Notes: a model not told the origin generated them from the letters alone. A stretch of DNA of 64,000 nt from Algibacter amylolyticus (GCF_014202225.1 NZ_JACHGE010000005.1:186001-250000); one strand, 5' to 3'; positions 36,855 through 46,445 are shown, counted from the stretch's first letter. Program-made: numbers and translations.

Positions 36855-37151
36855 ATGGCAAAACGAAACAACGAAAACCTAAGTATTAGTGACGCTTTAA
36901 AAGAGTTTGTTGAAACTAATAGGCTTGAAAAAGGATTAAACAAAGTAAATGTTGCTGAGGCATGGGCTAACCTTATGGGGAATGGGGTTAATAATTATAC
37001 CACCTCGGTAAATCTAGAACGTGAAACGCTTTATGTACAATTGAGTTCCAGTGTTTTAAGGGAGGAATTAAGCTATGGCAAGGCGAAAATAATTACCATG
37101 CTTAATGAGGAACTAGGCAAAGAAATTATTAAAAAACTGGTTTTAAGATAA
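36855..37151 (+). CDS. DUF721/DciA-like protein
   Basis: The 98-residue protein matches the DUF721 pattern: a leading helix (LSISDALKEFVETNRLEKGLNKV), a conserved VAEAWANLMG and the β-strand region TLYVQLSSSVLREELSYGK. In other bacteria DciA, which contains this domain, loads the replicative helicase DnaB. The role is inferred from the family. Confidence 0.88.
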   Translation: MAKRNNENLSISDALKEFVETNRLEKGLNKVNVAEAWANLMGNGVNNYTTSVNLERETLYVQLSSSVLREELSYGKAKIITMLNEELGKEIIKKLVLR

Positions 37152-37213
37152 TTAGATATTATGGGTTGGCATAAAAATTTCACAAAAAAGATAAGACTTA
37201 TTCTTTTTTACAT

Positions 37214-37221
37214 TATATTTG
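37214..37221 (+). promoter_or_regulatory. -7 element of the first cold-shock gene
   Basis: TATATTTG is an exact TAnnTTTG match, 28 bp before the ATG. The leader TTATTATAATACAAATACA is shared with the next csp gene in slightly changed form. Confidence 0.5.
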
Positions 37222-37249
37222 TTGCTTAATTTATTATAATACAAATACA

Positions 37250-37441
37250 ATGAGTAAAGGTACCGTAAAATTTTTCAATGATTCTAAAGGATTTGGTTTC
37301 ATAGTTGAAGAAGACAACAACAAAGAACATTTCGTACACATTTCAGGACTTATCGATGAAATTCGTGAAGGTGATGTTGTAGAATTCGATCTACAAGAAG
37401 GTAGAAAAGGATTAAACGCCGTAAACGTAAAAGTAGTCTAA
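37250..37441 (+). CDS. Cold-shock-domain protein 1
   Basis: The 63-residue cold-shock domain carries both RNA-binding motifs, KGFGFI and FVHIS, and is nearly identical to the two following genes. These proteins melt mRNA structure; whether this copy is cold-induced cannot be told. A terminator follows at 37471. Confidence 0.95.
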   Translation: MSKGTVKFFNDSKGFGFIVEEDNNKEHFVHISGLIDEIREGDVVEFDLQEGRKGLNAVNVKVV

Positions 37442-37470
37442 CGATATACTATTTCACAATTACAAGTAGG

Positions 37471-37500
37471 GCCTATCATTTATTTTGATAGGCTTTTTTT
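37471..37500 (+). terminator. Terminator of cold-shock gene 1
   Basis: GCCTATCA and TGATAGGC form an 8-bp stem with loop TTTATTT and a following T run. Confidence 0.9.
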
Positions 37501-37530
37501 GTTTATAGTGTTTTATAACTTAATTGGCTG

Positions 37531-37538
37531 TACCTTTG
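37531..37538 (+). promoter_or_regulatory. -7 element of the second cold-shock gene
   Basis: TACCTTTG is an exact TAnnTTTG match, about 30 bp before the ATG at 37569, so the upstream in-frame ATG at 37524 is outside the transcript. Confidence 0.5.
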
Positions 37539-37568
37539 CTGCATATTAATTATTATAATACAATAACA

Positions 37569-37760
37569 ATGAGTAAAGGTATCGTAAAATTTTTCAATGA
37601 TTCTAAAGGATTTGGATTCATAACTGAAGATGACAACAACAAAGAACATTTCGTACACATTTCTGGATTAGTTGATGAAATTCGTGAAGGTGATGCAGTA
37701 GAATTCGATTTACAAGAAGGTAAAAAAGGATTAAACGCCGTAAACGTAAAAGTAATCTAA
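37569..37760 (+). CDS. Cold-shock-domain protein 2
   Basis: The 63-residue protein differs from copy 1 at only a few positions and keeps KGFGFI and FVHIS. I start at 37569, not at an upstream ATG, because the -7 box at 37531 and the family start (MSKG) require it. The downstream sequence, including the hairpin, also resembles that of copy 1, so the whole unit was duplicated. Confidence 0.95.
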   Translation: MSKGIVKFFNDSKGFGFITEDDNNKEHFVHISGLVDEIREGDAVEFDLQEGKKGLNAVNVKVI

Positions 37761-37790
37761 GGATATACTATATAACAATTACAATTAAAA

Positions 37791-37820
37791 GCTTATCATT
37801 TATTTGATAGGCTTTTTTTT
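37791..37820 (+). terminator. Terminator of cold-shock gene 2
   Basis: The stem CTTATCA/TGATAGG around TTTATT is followed by a T run; it is a slightly altered copy of the terminator at 37471. Confidence 0.85.
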
Positions 37821-38002
37821 TGGTTTAATATGAAGCCTCTCTGAGCATACGGAAAGCGCAGAACTACAGAAAAACAAATTGTTTTTAGAATCTAATATGC
37901 GGCAAGAGTATTCTAGTCCTTCCATATGAAAGGATTTAGTATGTTTTTTTTGTGGCACGACCTTTGCAATCCATATAATATTATTAATTAAAATATATTA
38001 CA

Positions 38003-38194
38003 ATGAGTAAAGGAACAGTAAAATTCTTCAACGATTCTAAAGGATTCGGATTTATAACTGAAGAAGGTTCAAACACCGAACATTTTGTTCACATTTCTGG
38101 ATTAATCGATGAAGTTCGCGAAGGTGACATAGTTGAGTTTGATTTACAGGAAGGTAGAAAAGGCTTAAATGCCGTAAACGTAAAAGTAGTTTAG
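38003..38194 (+). CDS. Cold-shock-domain protein 3
   Basis: This third 63-residue copy keeps both RNA-binding motifs but differs more (EEGSNTEH in the loop). Its leader (ATTATTAATTAAAATATATT) and terminator are unlike those of copies 1 and 2, so it is an older duplicate, perhaps with separate control. A promoter-like GACCTTTG lies about 40 bp upstream of the ATG. Confidence 0.95.
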   Translation: MSKGTVKFFNDSKGFGFITEEGSNTEHFVHISGLIDEVREGDIVEFDLQEGRKGLNAVNVKVV

Positions 38195-38223
38195 TAAAAC
38201 ATACAGTACTTTTTTAAAACAAA

Positions 38224-38254
38224 AAATCTCGCAACTTAGTTGCGAGATTTTTTT
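38224..38254. terminator. Terminator between csp3 and ndk
   Basis: AATCTCGCAAC and GTTGCGAGATT pair perfectly around TTA, with A and T runs on both sides, so it can serve the convergent csp3 and ndk genes. Confidence 0.93.
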
Positions 38255-38276
38255 ATGTTTTATTATGGTGTAATAA

Positions 38277-38696
38277 CTAAAATTGGTCTCTTCCTGAAAA
38301 ATGGAAAGCGCCTTCGATAGCTGCGTTATCATCACTATCACTACCATGTACTGCATTTTCACTTATAGAATCTGCAAACATTTTTCTGATAGTGCCTTCG
38401 GCAGCATCAGCAGGATTTGTAGCACCTATTAATGCTCTAAAATCATCTACAGCATTTTCTTTTTCTAAAATAGCAGCAACAATTGGTCCGCGAGTCATGT
38501 ACTCTACTAATTCTGGAAAGAATGGACGCTCATTATGTATCGCGTAAAACTCTTCTGCATCTGCAGTTGTCATTTGTGTTAATTTCATTGCTACAATTCT
38601 AAACCCTGAAGCTGAAATTTTTTCTAATATTGCACCGATGTGTCCTTTCTCAACAGCATCTGGCTTAAGCATTGTAAATGTTCTATTTGTTGCCAT
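38277..38696 (-). CDS. ndk: Nucleoside diphosphate kinase
   Basis: The 139-residue enzyme balances NTP pools. It carries [16 protein letters not shown] at the start, [31 protein letters not shown] with the catalytic histidine, and FHF near the end. The length is typical. An exact -7 box lies at 38717. Confidence 0.97.
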   Translation of the reverse strand: MATNRTFTMLKPDAVEKGHIGAILEKISASGFRIVAMKLTQMTTADAEEFYAIHNERPFFPELVEYMTRGPIVAAILEKENAVDDFRALIGATNPADAAEGTIRKMFADSISENAVHGSDSDDNAAIEGAFHFSGRDQF

Positions 38697-38716
38697 TATA
38701 TTGTTTTAATTTTGTG

Positions 38717-38724
38717 CAAAAATA
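38717..38724 (-). promoter_or_regulatory. -7 element of ndk
   Basis: TATTTTTG on the minus strand matches TAnnTTTG exactly, about 20 bp before the ndk start. Confidence 0.5.
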
Positions 38725-38744
38725 CATTTAAATATTATTTTTAT

Positions 38745-39776
38745 CTAATACTTTTGTAAAAGTTCTTGTAGTATAATATTTTCATTTCCACGCATTTCCA
38801 TTTTTATTGCTTTTGTATCAAAATTTACTTTTAGCAAACCGAAACTAATTTGACTTACCACTTTACCAATTCTATATTGATTAGGCTCCGAACTAAAATT
38901 AGAATACGAATGTGTTAATCCACTTGATGTAAAATCTATTAATGGATAGTTTACACCATCAACAATAGTTTTAGAAAATTCTGAAATATGTCGGTCTCCA
39001 GAAAGCAATAAAACGCCTTTTGCTTGAGTTTTTTTTATGAGCTGCTTTAATTTATCGACTTCGTGAGGAAAATTACCCCAAGTTTCAAACCCATGTTCTG
39101 TAGATAAAAACTGAATACTGCTAACAATTATATTAAAATCTGCGTTTGTTGTTTCTAGTTCTTTCTCTAGCCATTGCCATTGTTGGTTTCCTAAAACAGT
39201 ACCTTCTCCATAATTATTTGGCTTATACCTTTTTGCAACTATGTCATCATCAGTCAAGGCCGTTCTAAAATAACGTGTATCTAAAACTATAATTTTTATT
39301 GCGCCTTTTTCTGTTTCGATAACTTCTGAATGATAAATGCCTTCTCTATGCCTTCTGAAATCATGTTCTGGCACATTTAAGAAATCTAAAAATAATTCTT
39401 GACTTTGCTGTTTTGCTTTAAACTCTGCACCACCATCGTTTAAACCATAATCATGATCGTCCCAAGTGGCCAAAACTTTAGTGCTTTGGGTTAGTTTTTT
39501 ATACTCGGGCTGTTTTAATAATTGGTTGTAATCATCTTCCATTTCCTGTCTGTCAGCGGTATCAGAATATACATTATCGCCTCCCCAAATCCATAGGTTT
39601 GGTTTATTACTTAAAATATCATCCCAAAGTATATTCTCAATTCCTTGCTTATTACATGAGCCAAAAGCAATTACAAAATCACTACTTGTATCAACTTGAG
39701 CAGCTGTTTTATGTTTTACAGATTTACACGAAAAAATAAACACACTCAAAACAATACACTTAAATATAAACTTCAT
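38745..39776 (-). CDS. PhoD-like phosphatase lipoprotein
   Basis: The 343-residue protein has a lipoprotein signal (lipobox IFSC, Cys about residue 17) and a PhoD-like metallophosphatase core. Metal-ligand motifs are AFGSCN, WIWGGDNVYSD, ATWDDHDYG, VLDTRYFR and LLSGDRHISEF. Such enzymes hydrolyse phosphodiesters or monoesters outside the cytoplasm. No Tat twin-arginine is seen, unlike classical PhoD; lipoprotein export replaces it. Confidence 0.9.
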   Translation of the reverse strand: MKFIFKCIVLSVFIFSCKSVKHKTAAQVDTSSDFVIAFGSCNKQGIENILWDDILSNKPNLWIWGGDNVYSDTADRQEMEDDYNQLLKQPEYKKLTQSTKVLATWDDHDYGLNDGGAEFKAKQQSQELFLDFLNVPEHDFRRHREGIYHSEVIETEKGAIKIIVLDTRYFRTALTDDDIVAKRYKPNNYGEGTVLGNQQWQWLEKELETTNADFNIIVSSIQFLSTEHGFETWGNFPHEVDKLKQLIKKTQAKGVLLLSGDRHISEFSKTIVDGVNYPLIDFTSSGLTHSYSNFSSEPNQYRIGKVVSQISFGLLKVNFDTKAIKMEMRGNENIILQELLQKY

Positions 39777-39861
39777 TTTAAATAAATTTATAGGTTTAGA
39801 TGCTATAAATGTACGTTAATCCATTTAAAGTATATATTATTAAATTGTATATTCGTGGCCT

Positions 39862-40881
39862 ATGAAAACACAAGATATTACATGCATAAAACAGCTATTA
39901 TCATCGGCTAAAAAAATAGTAATTGTACCGCATAAAAACCCCGATGGCGATGCTATTGGCTCTACTTTGGGACTTTACCACTATTTAGTTAAAGGCAATC
40001 ATGATGTTACCGTTATAACACCTAATGATTATCCGCATTTTTTAAAATGGATTCCTGGAAACGAAAGCATTTTAAAACACGATACACAAAAGGAGGTTTG
40101 TGAAGATTTAATTAAAAATGCCGACATTATTTTTACTTTAGATTTTAATGCTTTTCATAGAACCGGACAGATGGAAACTGTTTTAACAAACAGTAAAGCT
40201 TTAAAAATTATGATTGACCATCATCAAGCACCAGATGATTATGCGACTTATACCTACAGCGATGTTAGTATGAGTTCCACTTGCGAAATGGTATACAATT
40301 TTATTGACTTTTTAGGCGATGAAAACTTGGTAGATAGCATCATTGCAACTTGTCTTTATGTAGGTATTATGACAGATACAGGTTCGTTTAGGTTTAGATC
40401 TACCACCAGTAAAACACACGCTATAATTTCTAAACTCATAGATAAAGGGGCCAATAATAATGAAATACACAATAACGTTTACGATACTAACAGCTATGAA
40501 CGTTTGCAATTATTAGGCTGTGCGCTAACTAATTTAAAGGTGATCCCTGAGTCTAGAGCGGCATATATTACGCTTTCGCAAGACGAGCTGCAACAGTATA
40601 ACTATAAAAAAGGAGATACCGAAGGTGTTGTTAATTATGGTTTATCGTTAGATGGTGTGGTACTTGCTGCAATTTTTATTGAAGATAGAAAAGAAGGTAT
40701 TATAAAAATATCTTTACGTTCTAAAGGCAATTTCTCTGTAAACGAAATGTCTAGAGCACATTTTGAAGGTGGCGGTCATACCAACGCTGCAGGTGGCAAA
40801 AGTGATTTATCCTTACAAGAAACGGTTGAAAAATTTATTAGTATATTGCCTAGTTATAACAAAGCACTAAATAATGAATAA
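39862..40881 (+). CDS. nrnA: Bifunctional oligoribonuclease / pAp phosphatase (NrnA-like, DHH family)
   Basis: The 339-residue protein contains the DHH motifs HKNPDGDAIGSTLG, FTLDFNAFHRTG, MIDHHQAP and TDTGSFRFRST, and the DHHA1 C-terminal motif FEGGGHTNAAGG. NrnA degrades nanoRNA and 3'-phosphoadenosine 5'-phosphate. Its last codons overlap gldI by 8 bp; a -7-like TATATTCG is at 39848. Confidence 0.93.
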   Translation: MKTQDITCIKQLLSSAKKIVIVPHKNPDGDAIGSTLGLYHYLVKGNHDVTVITPNDYPHFLKWIPGNESILKHDTQKEVCEDLIKNADIIFTLDFNAFHRTGQMETVLTNSKALKIMIDHHQAPDDYATYTYSDVSMSSTCEMVYNFIDFLGDENLVDSIIATCLYVGIMTDTGSFRFRSTTSKTHAIISKLIDKGANNNEIHNNVYDTNSYERLQLLGCALTNLKVIPESRAAYITLSQDELQQYNYKKGDTEGVVNYGLSLDGVVLAAIFIEDRKEGIIKISLRSKGNFSVNEMSRAHFEGGGHTNAAGGKSDLSLQETVEKFISILPSYNKALNNE

Positions 40882-41416
40882 ATTACTCACCATAGCCATA
40901 GTTTTACTAGTATTTAGCTGCAAAACTCCTGAAGCAAGACGCCCAATTTCGGTAACATCGGGTTCTTTTATTGATGCCTCCGTGGAGCGCAATAAAAAAT
41001 TAAATGCAAAAGAAAAAGCATCTATTGAAAAACTAATGAGCCTTGAGCAAAAGGATTACATTGCTTCAGAAAGTGGTTTTTGGTATTATTACAATAATAA
41101 AGTTGAAGTAGACTCTTTAAAAACACCCGGTTTTGGAGATGTTATTAATTACAACTATAATATAAAAGCTCTTAATGGTAGCGTTATTTACTCGACCGAC
41201 GAGTTAAAAACACAAACCTATGCCATGGATAAAGAAGAGTTATTTACTGGACTTCGCGAGGGTTTAAAGCTCATGAAATCTGGTGAAACTGTTACTTTCC
41301 TTTTCCCTTCGCAAAAAGCTTATGGCTATTATGGAGATGAAAATAAAATTGGAAGAAATACACCTCTAATCTGCGAGGTAACCGTAAATTCTATTACCCT
41401 AAATCAATCCCATTAA
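40874..41416 (+). CDS. gldI: Gliding-motility-associated peptidyl-prolyl isomerase lipoprotein GldI
   Basis: The 180-residue protein has a lipoprotein signal (lipobox VFSC, Cys about residue 16) and an FKBP-type domain (about 75-175, with GDVINYNYN, EELFTGLREGLKLMKSGE and FLFPSQKAYGYYGD). GldI is needed for gliding in Flavobacterium johnsoniae, probably by folding envelope proteins. It is sandwiched between nrnA and the cyclophilin/FKBP gene. Confidence 0.92.
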   Translation: MNKLLTIAIVLLVFSCKTPEARRPISVTSGSFIDASVERNKKLNAKEKASIEKLMSLEQKDYIASESGFWYYYNNKVEVDSLKTPGFGDVINYNYNIKALNGSVIYSTDELKTQTYAMDKEELFTGLREGLKLMKSGETVTFLFPSQKAYGYYGDENKIGRNTPLICEVTVNSITLNQSH

Positions 41417-41417
41417 C

Positions 41418-42542
41418 ATGTTATCAATACGTTTTATTAAAGTTTTATTGCTTGTTTTTGCAATGTATTTAACCTCCTGTAAAGCACAATACCCAGACCT
41501 AGAAGACGGTATGTACGCCGAGTTTGTAACAAGCAAAGGAGTTATGGTTGCTAAACTAGAGCAAGAGCTAGCGCCTATTTCGGTTGCAAATTTTGTATCC
41601 TTAGCCGAAGGTAATAACACCATGGTTAACGAAAAATACAAAAAGAAAAAGTTTTATAACGGTGTTATTTTCCATCGTGTTATCGATAAATTCATGATTC
41701 AAAGTGGCGACCCTAACGGTACAGGGCAAGGTGGACCAGGTTATAAGTTTAATGGCGAGTTTAACGAAGCCTTAAAACACGACCAACCAGGAATTCTTTC
41801 TATGGCTAATTCTGGACCTAACACAAATGGTAGTCAGTTTTTTATAACCGAAGTTCCAAAACCTCATCTTGATAATAAATACAATGTATTTGGTAAATTG
41901 GTTATTGGTTTAGATATTCAAGACTCCATATCGAATGTAAAAACAGATAACAGAGATAAGCCTTTAGAAGATGTAACTATTGAAGAATTGAATATTATAA
42001 GAAAAGGAAAAGCCGCGAAACAATTTGATGCTCCTTCGGTATTTAAAAATCATTTTGCTGAAGCTGAACGTATTGAAAAAGAAAAAAAGGCTAAAGCAGA
42101 AGCGATATTACAAGCTACATTAGATAAATTCGAAATGCAAAAATCCAAGGCTACTGCTCTAGAGTCTGGTTTAAAATATTATATCTCTGAAAAAGGAAAC
42201 GGCGAAGGCTTAACCGAAAACACACCGGTATTAACCCATTATGCGGTGTATTTTGAAAATGGAAAACTACTAGAAACTAGCAAATTGGAAATTGCTGAAG
42301 AATTAGATGCTGTTAACGAAAAACGTAAAGCAGCAAATAGGTATAAACCTATTACTGCCGATATTGGTCCAGATGCTCAAATGATAGCAGGTTTTAAAGA
42401 GGGCTTGCAGCAATTAAACGTTGGCGATAAGGCTACATTATTTATTCCTTACCATTTAGCCTACGGCGAAGCGGGATCTAGAGGTATACCGCCAAAATCT
42501 AATATTATTTTTGAAGTTGAAATCTTAGAACTTCTTAAATAA
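41418..42542 (+). CDS. Cyclophilin-FKBP fusion peptidyl-prolyl isomerase lipoprotein
   Basis: The 374-residue protein has a lipoprotein signal (lipobox LTSC, Cys about residue 17), a cyclophilin domain (about 28-195, with FHRVIDKFMIQSGDPNGTG and FGKLVIGLD), a charged linker helix (about 205-240) and a C-terminal FKBP domain (about 245-374, with GFKEGLQQLNVGDKATLFIP and AYGEAGSRGIPP). It starts one base after gldI, giving three proline isomerase domains in two adjacent genes. Confidence 0.94.
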   Translation: MLSIRFIKVLLLVFAMYLTSCKAQYPDLEDGMYAEFVTSKGVMVAKLEQELAPISVANFVSLAEGNNTMVNEKYKKKKFYNGVIFHRVIDKFMIQSGDPNGTGQGGPGYKFNGEFNEALKHDQPGILSMANSGPNTNGSQFFITEVPKPHLDNKYNVFGKLVIGLDIQDSISNVKTDNRDKPLEDVTIEELNIIRKGKAAKQFDAPSVFKNHFAEAERIEKEKKAKAEAILQATLDKFEMQKSKATALESGLKYYISEKGNGEGLTENTPVLTHYAVYFENGKLLETSKLEIAEELDAVNEKRKAANRYKPITADIGPDAQMIAGFKEGLQQLNVGDKATLFIPYHLAYGEAGSRGIPPKSNIIFEVEILELLK

Positions 42543-42597
42543 ATTTTAACATTAATACCTCTTTAAACCCTTATATTTACAGCGTAAAACAAAACCT

Positions 42598-43527
42598 ATG
42601 CAAGTATTAAAATTTGATTGGAACCCAATAACTGGGATTGATATTATTGGAAATTTCAAACTCCACTTTTACAGCCTTATGTGGGTTATTGCATTTATTA
42701 TAGGTTGGTATATCATGAAACGTATTTTCACTAAAGAAAAAGTGTCTTTAGATTATTTAGACCCTCTTTTTATCTATACCGTTTTAGCTACTATGCTTGG
42801 AGCACGACTTGGGCATGTTTTATTTTATCAATCGGAATTAATCTCTGAAGATTTTTTTAGCATCTTTCTGCCTTTTAAATTTAAAGGTGGTTTTGAGTTT
42901 ACAGGGTTTCAAGGGCTAGCTAGCCATGGTGCTGCCATTGGTATTATTGTTGGAATGTACTTGTACAGAAAAAAATATACTTACAAATCTTTACTCTGGA
43001 TTTTAGACCGTATTGTAATTACCGTAGCTTCTGGAGCTGTTTTTATTAGAATAGGAAACTTTATAAATTCTGAAATTATAGGAAAGGTAACCGATTCTAA
43101 TTTTGGGGTACGTTTTATACAAGACCAATATTATAAAAGGGAAATTGTACAGCGTACAGGTATAAACGATGTACAAAAAGCCTATAGCGCTGTAACCGAT
43201 AATGCACAGTTTCAAAATTTATTAGAGGCTGTTCCTTATAGACACCCATCGCAGCTTTACGAATCGTTTTGCTACATTTTTGTATTTTTAATTTTATTGT
43301 ACTTCTACACCAAGACTAGCAAAAAAGACCAACCAGGATTTTTATTTGGTTTGTTTTTAGTTTTACTGTGGAGCATTCGTTTCTTTATAGAATTTACAAA
43401 AGAACCTCAAGGCGAAGAATACATTAATTGGTTTGGTTTAAATACTGGACAATGGTTAAGCATACCTTTTGTATTAATAGGGCTTTATTTTATGTTTGTT
43501 TATAAGCCCAAAACAGCAGGTAATTAA
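42598..43527 (+). CDS. lgt: Prolipoprotein diacylglyceryl transferase
   Basis: The 309-residue membrane enzyme attaches diacylglycerol to the lipobox cysteine of prolipoproteins, and the neighbouring lipoproteins are its clients. Visible are several transmembrane helices, the family motifs ATMLGARLGHVLFY, SHGAAIGIIVGMY, RIGNFINSEIIG and RHPSQLYESFCY. The terminal region is typical in length. Confidence 0.96.
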   Translation: MQVLKFDWNPITGIDIIGNFKLHFYSLMWVIAFIIGWYIMKRIFTKEKVSLDYLDPLFIYTVLATMLGARLGHVLFYQSELISEDFFSIFLPFKFKGGFEFTGFQGLASHGAAIGIIVGMYLYRKKYTYKSLLWILDRIVITVASGAVFIRIGNFINSEIIGKVTDSNFGVRFIQDQYYKREIVQRTGINDVQKAYSAVTDNAQFQNLLEAVPYRHPSQLYESFCYIFVFLILLYFYTKTSKKDQPGFLFGLFLVLLWSIRFFIEFTKEPQGEEYINWFGLNTGQWLSIPFVLIGLYFMFVYKPKTAGN

Positions 43528-43569
43528 AATTTCAAATAACAAAAACTAAATTCCAAAAAAAGGAGATTT

Positions 43570-44058
43570 ATGATGACTTTGAAACCTAACATTATAGCGC
43601 TTCTCTTATTTTTAGGTGTTTCTTTATTAAGCTGTAAGGAGGACAAAAAAGTTATAAAACAAACCGAAATTAGCTTTACTAAAGAAGGTGAATTAAGTAT
43701 TATAAAAGCCTCCGACGCTACAGCAATAAAGCTTGATATTGAAATTGCTGATACCGATTTTGACATTCAAACTGGCTTAATGTACAGAAATTCAATGGCC
43801 AATAACCAGGGCATGCTTTTTGTCTTTGATGATGAAAAAGAGCGTTTCTTCTACATGAAAAACACCAAAATCCCTTTAGACCTTATTTATATTAATGCTA
43901 ACAAAATCATTGTTAGCTTTCAGAAAAACGCGAAACCTTTTGATGAATCTTCACTCCCATCAAACACACCTGCTAAATATGTATTAGAAGTTAATGCTGG
44001 TTTAGTTGATGTTTGGGGTATTGCTGTTGGAGACCAAATTATATATGAGACTAAATAG
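43570..44058 (+). CDS. DUF192-domain lipoprotein
   Basis: The 162-residue protein has a lipoprotein signal (lipobox LLSC, Cys about residue 22) and a DUF192 domain with QTGLMYRNSMANNQGMLFVFDDEKERFFYMKNTKIPLDLIY. An AGGAG lies 5 bp before the start, unusual for this genome. Function of the family is unknown; it is a compact β-barrel fold. Confidence 0.88.
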   Translation: MMTLKPNIIALLLFLGVSLLSCKEDKKVIKQTEISFTKEGELSIIKASDATAIKLDIEIADTDFDIQTGLMYRNSMANNQGMLFVFDDEKERFFYMKNTKIPLDLIYINANKIIVSFQKNAKPFDESSLPSNTPAKYVLEVNAGLVDVWGIAVGDQIIYETK

Positions 44059-44333
44059 CCTAAACTAAACCTCCAAAATGGTTTTACAAAAGGCACTACT
44101 AACATGCAATAGCTGTCTTTTAACAGCAGGATTCCACTTTAATGCCTAAGCGCCATCTCTAACAGGCACACTACAATAATCGCCTTAACCATTTTTAATT
44201 AGGTTAATGTAAGACACATAAACCTAAATAAATTAAATGTTATAATTACATTTAATAAAAAATTATTACTTTAGGCACATTAAAGTTAGTATAGCTTTAC
44301 ACTGAATAATAAACCGCTACAATTTAATATATC

Positions 44334-45164
44334 ATGAATAAACTACTCTCCATACTTTGTACCTTAATTATACTTGTTGCCTGCAAAAACAGCAGCAATA
44401 AAGAAGACGAGACCGAGGTAGTTTCCAATAAAACCAAGTCTTTAATGGCCATATTTGCGCATCCAGATGATGAGATTGTAATCTCCCCGTTGCTTACAAA
44501 ATATGCAAATGAAGGCGTAACAATTAATTTAGTGTTTGTTACAGATGGCTCTAAAGGTGTTGCAGAACATGCCAATATACCAGTAGGAGATTCCCTTGCT
44601 AAAGTGCGCATGGAAGAGGCCTTGTGCGTTACAAAAACCTTGGGTATTAACCCACCTATTTTTTTGAAGTATACCGATGGCGATCTCGCTTTATATGAAA
44701 ACTTATATGCCTTAGATGACAAAATTGATAGCTTATTTACTAAACACAACCCTAATGTTGTAATTACTTTTGGACCGGGTGGAGAATACGGGCATTCCGA
44801 TCATAGGATAGTGAGTAATATTGTAACAGAAGTTTTTCAAAGAGAAGCATCGGAAACTCTAAACCACCTACTCTTTTATGGTTTTCCTAAAGAAGCGCAA
44901 GCGGATGACCTAAAATTAAAATCGAAAGTAGGTAATTGGTTTAATGAGAATTGGAAAACTACCCAAAAAAGATTTCTTACTCATAGAATTCCTTTTAACG
45001 AAAACGAATTAACCATAGCACATAAAGGGGCTAGTTGCCACAAATCTCAATACACTCCTGACACTATAGATGATTTATTTACTATAATGAAACAAACAGA
45101 TAGCGCCATCTATTTAAGGTCCTGGAATGGATCTAAAACGTTAAAGGATAATATTTTCGATTAA
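44334..45164 (+). CDS. PIG-L-family deacetylase lipoprotein
   Basis: The 276-residue protein has a lipoprotein signal (lipobox LVAC, Cys about residue 17) and a PIG-L/LmbE zinc deacetylase fold: AIFAHPDDEIVISP near the start supplies two metal ligands and GEYGHSDHRIV the third. Members remove N-acetyl groups from amino sugars. Its lipid anchor places it in the envelope. The acyltransferase-like gene follows 54 bp later. Confidence 0.92.
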   Translation: MNKLLSILCTLIILVACKNSSNKEDETEVVSNKTKSLMAIFAHPDDEIVISPLLTKYANEGVTINLVFVTDGSKGVAEHANIPVGDSLAKVRMEEALCVTKTLGINPPIFLKYTDGDLALYENLYALDDKIDSLFTKHNPNVVITFGPGGEYGHSDHRIVSNIVTEVFQREASETLNHLLFYGFPKEAQADDLKLKSKVGNWFNENWKTTQKRFLTHRIPFNENELTIAHKGASCHKSQYTPDTIDDLFTIMKQTDSAIYLRSWNGSKTLKDNIFD

Positions 45165-45218
45165 CCCAAAAGTATCTAAGTGTAAAACAAGTAGAACTAA
45201 ATTAATTTAAAGCAACGC

Positions 45219-46322
45219 ATGACTAATACTAAATCAAACAGACTTCTTTCTCTAGATACACTTCGCGGCTTTGATATGTTTTGGATTATAGGTGGACAGT
45301 CTTTATTTCTGGCGCTTAACGCGAAAACAGAATGGGCTTGGTTACAAAGCATGACCACGCAATTACATCATGCCGAATGGGAAGGTTTTCATGCCTTCGA
45401 TCTTATATTTCCACTTTTTATGTTTATTTCTGGAGTGGCTATTCCGTACTCTGTATTTGGAAAACTAGAAAAGGGTACACAAAAATCGCAACTATACTTA
45501 AAAATTCTTAGAAGAGCGGTTATACTCATAATTCTGGGTATGGTTTACAATGGTGTATTAAGTTTTGAATTTGATAATTTAAGAGTGGCTAGCGTTTTAG
45601 GACAAATTGGACTTGCCTATTTAATAGCCGCAATTATAGCTATTAACCCCCAATCTTTTAAAGCTATTGCCATTTGGACAACAGGCATACTTGTGGGATA
45701 TGGCATTTTACAATTATTTATTCCTGTTCCGGGGCATGGTGCTGGCATTTTAACTCCAGAAGGTAGCATTAATGGCTATATAGACCGATTGTTTTTACCA
45801 GGGCAGCTTTACGGAAAAGTATTTGATCCGGAAGGTATACTTTGTACCTTTTCTGCTTCTGCCATTATACTTATGGGAACTTTAGCTGGAATTACATTAC
45901 GCTCTAAAAGCACAAAACCTTATGAAAAGATAACTAAGCTTACTAGCATTGGTGTGCTTTTAATAGTACTAGCATTGGTTTTAGATAATTGGTACCCAAT
46001 AATAAAGTCTGTATGGACCTCCACATTCAACCTGTTAGCAGGAGGCATAAGTTTCCTTTTACTTGCTTTATTTTACTTAATTATTGATGTGTGGCAGCTC
46101 AAGAGATGGACCTTCTTTTTTAGAGTTATTGGTATGAATTCTATTATCATTTATATGGCTACGGTCTTAATTGATTTTAGACATACATCGCGGGTTGTAT
46201 TTGGCGGGTTTGCCAATATTTTTGGCGATTATAGTGCGGTTGTACTTGTAATGGGCTTTATTTTTATAGAATGGTTATTTCTGTATTTCCTTTATAAAAA
46301 GAATGTTTTTCTTAAAGTTTAA
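45219..46322 (+). CDS. Multi-pass acyltransferase-like protein (DUF5009 / heparan-α-glucosaminide N-acetyltransferase type)
   Basis: The 367-residue membrane protein begins RLLSLDTLRGFDMFWIIGG, the family start, with the catalytic-region HAFDLIFPLFMFISGVA and about ten hydrophobic helices. Related proteins acetylate amino sugars across a membrane. With the deacetylase at 44334 it could form an acetylation/deacetylation pair for a surface or captured amino sugar; this is inference. Confidence 0.86.
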   Translation: MTNTKSNRLLSLDTLRGFDMFWIIGGQSLFLALNAKTEWAWLQSMTTQLHHAEWEGFHAFDLIFPLFMFISGVAIPYSVFGKLEKGTQKSQLYLKILRRAVILIILGMVYNGVLSFEFDNLRVASVLGQIGLAYLIAAIIAINPQSFKAIAIWTTGILVGYGILQLFIPVPGHGAGILTPEGSINGYIDRLFLPGQLYGKVFDPEGILCTFSASAIILMGTLAGITLRSKSTKPYEKITKLTSIGVLLIVLALVLDNWYPIIKSVWTSTFNLLAGGISFLLLALFYLIIDVWQLKRWTFFFRVIGMNSIIIYMATVLIDFRHTSRVVFGGFANIFGDYSAVVLVMGFIFIEWLFLYFLYKKNVFLKV

Positions 46323-46445
46323 TGTTCCACTGGCCTATTGCATAACACTACAGCCTTTTTGTTAATTACATGGTGGTGCTTTTCTAGTATTATCGGCAAA
46401 AAGACTTGCTTTACTTTTAATGCACACGAACTTTAGCGGATAGTT

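Noticed and set aside
46323-46445. TGTTCCACTGG near the end of the acyltransferase gene as a parS half-site
   Set aside because: Only one half matches, with no palindromic partner.
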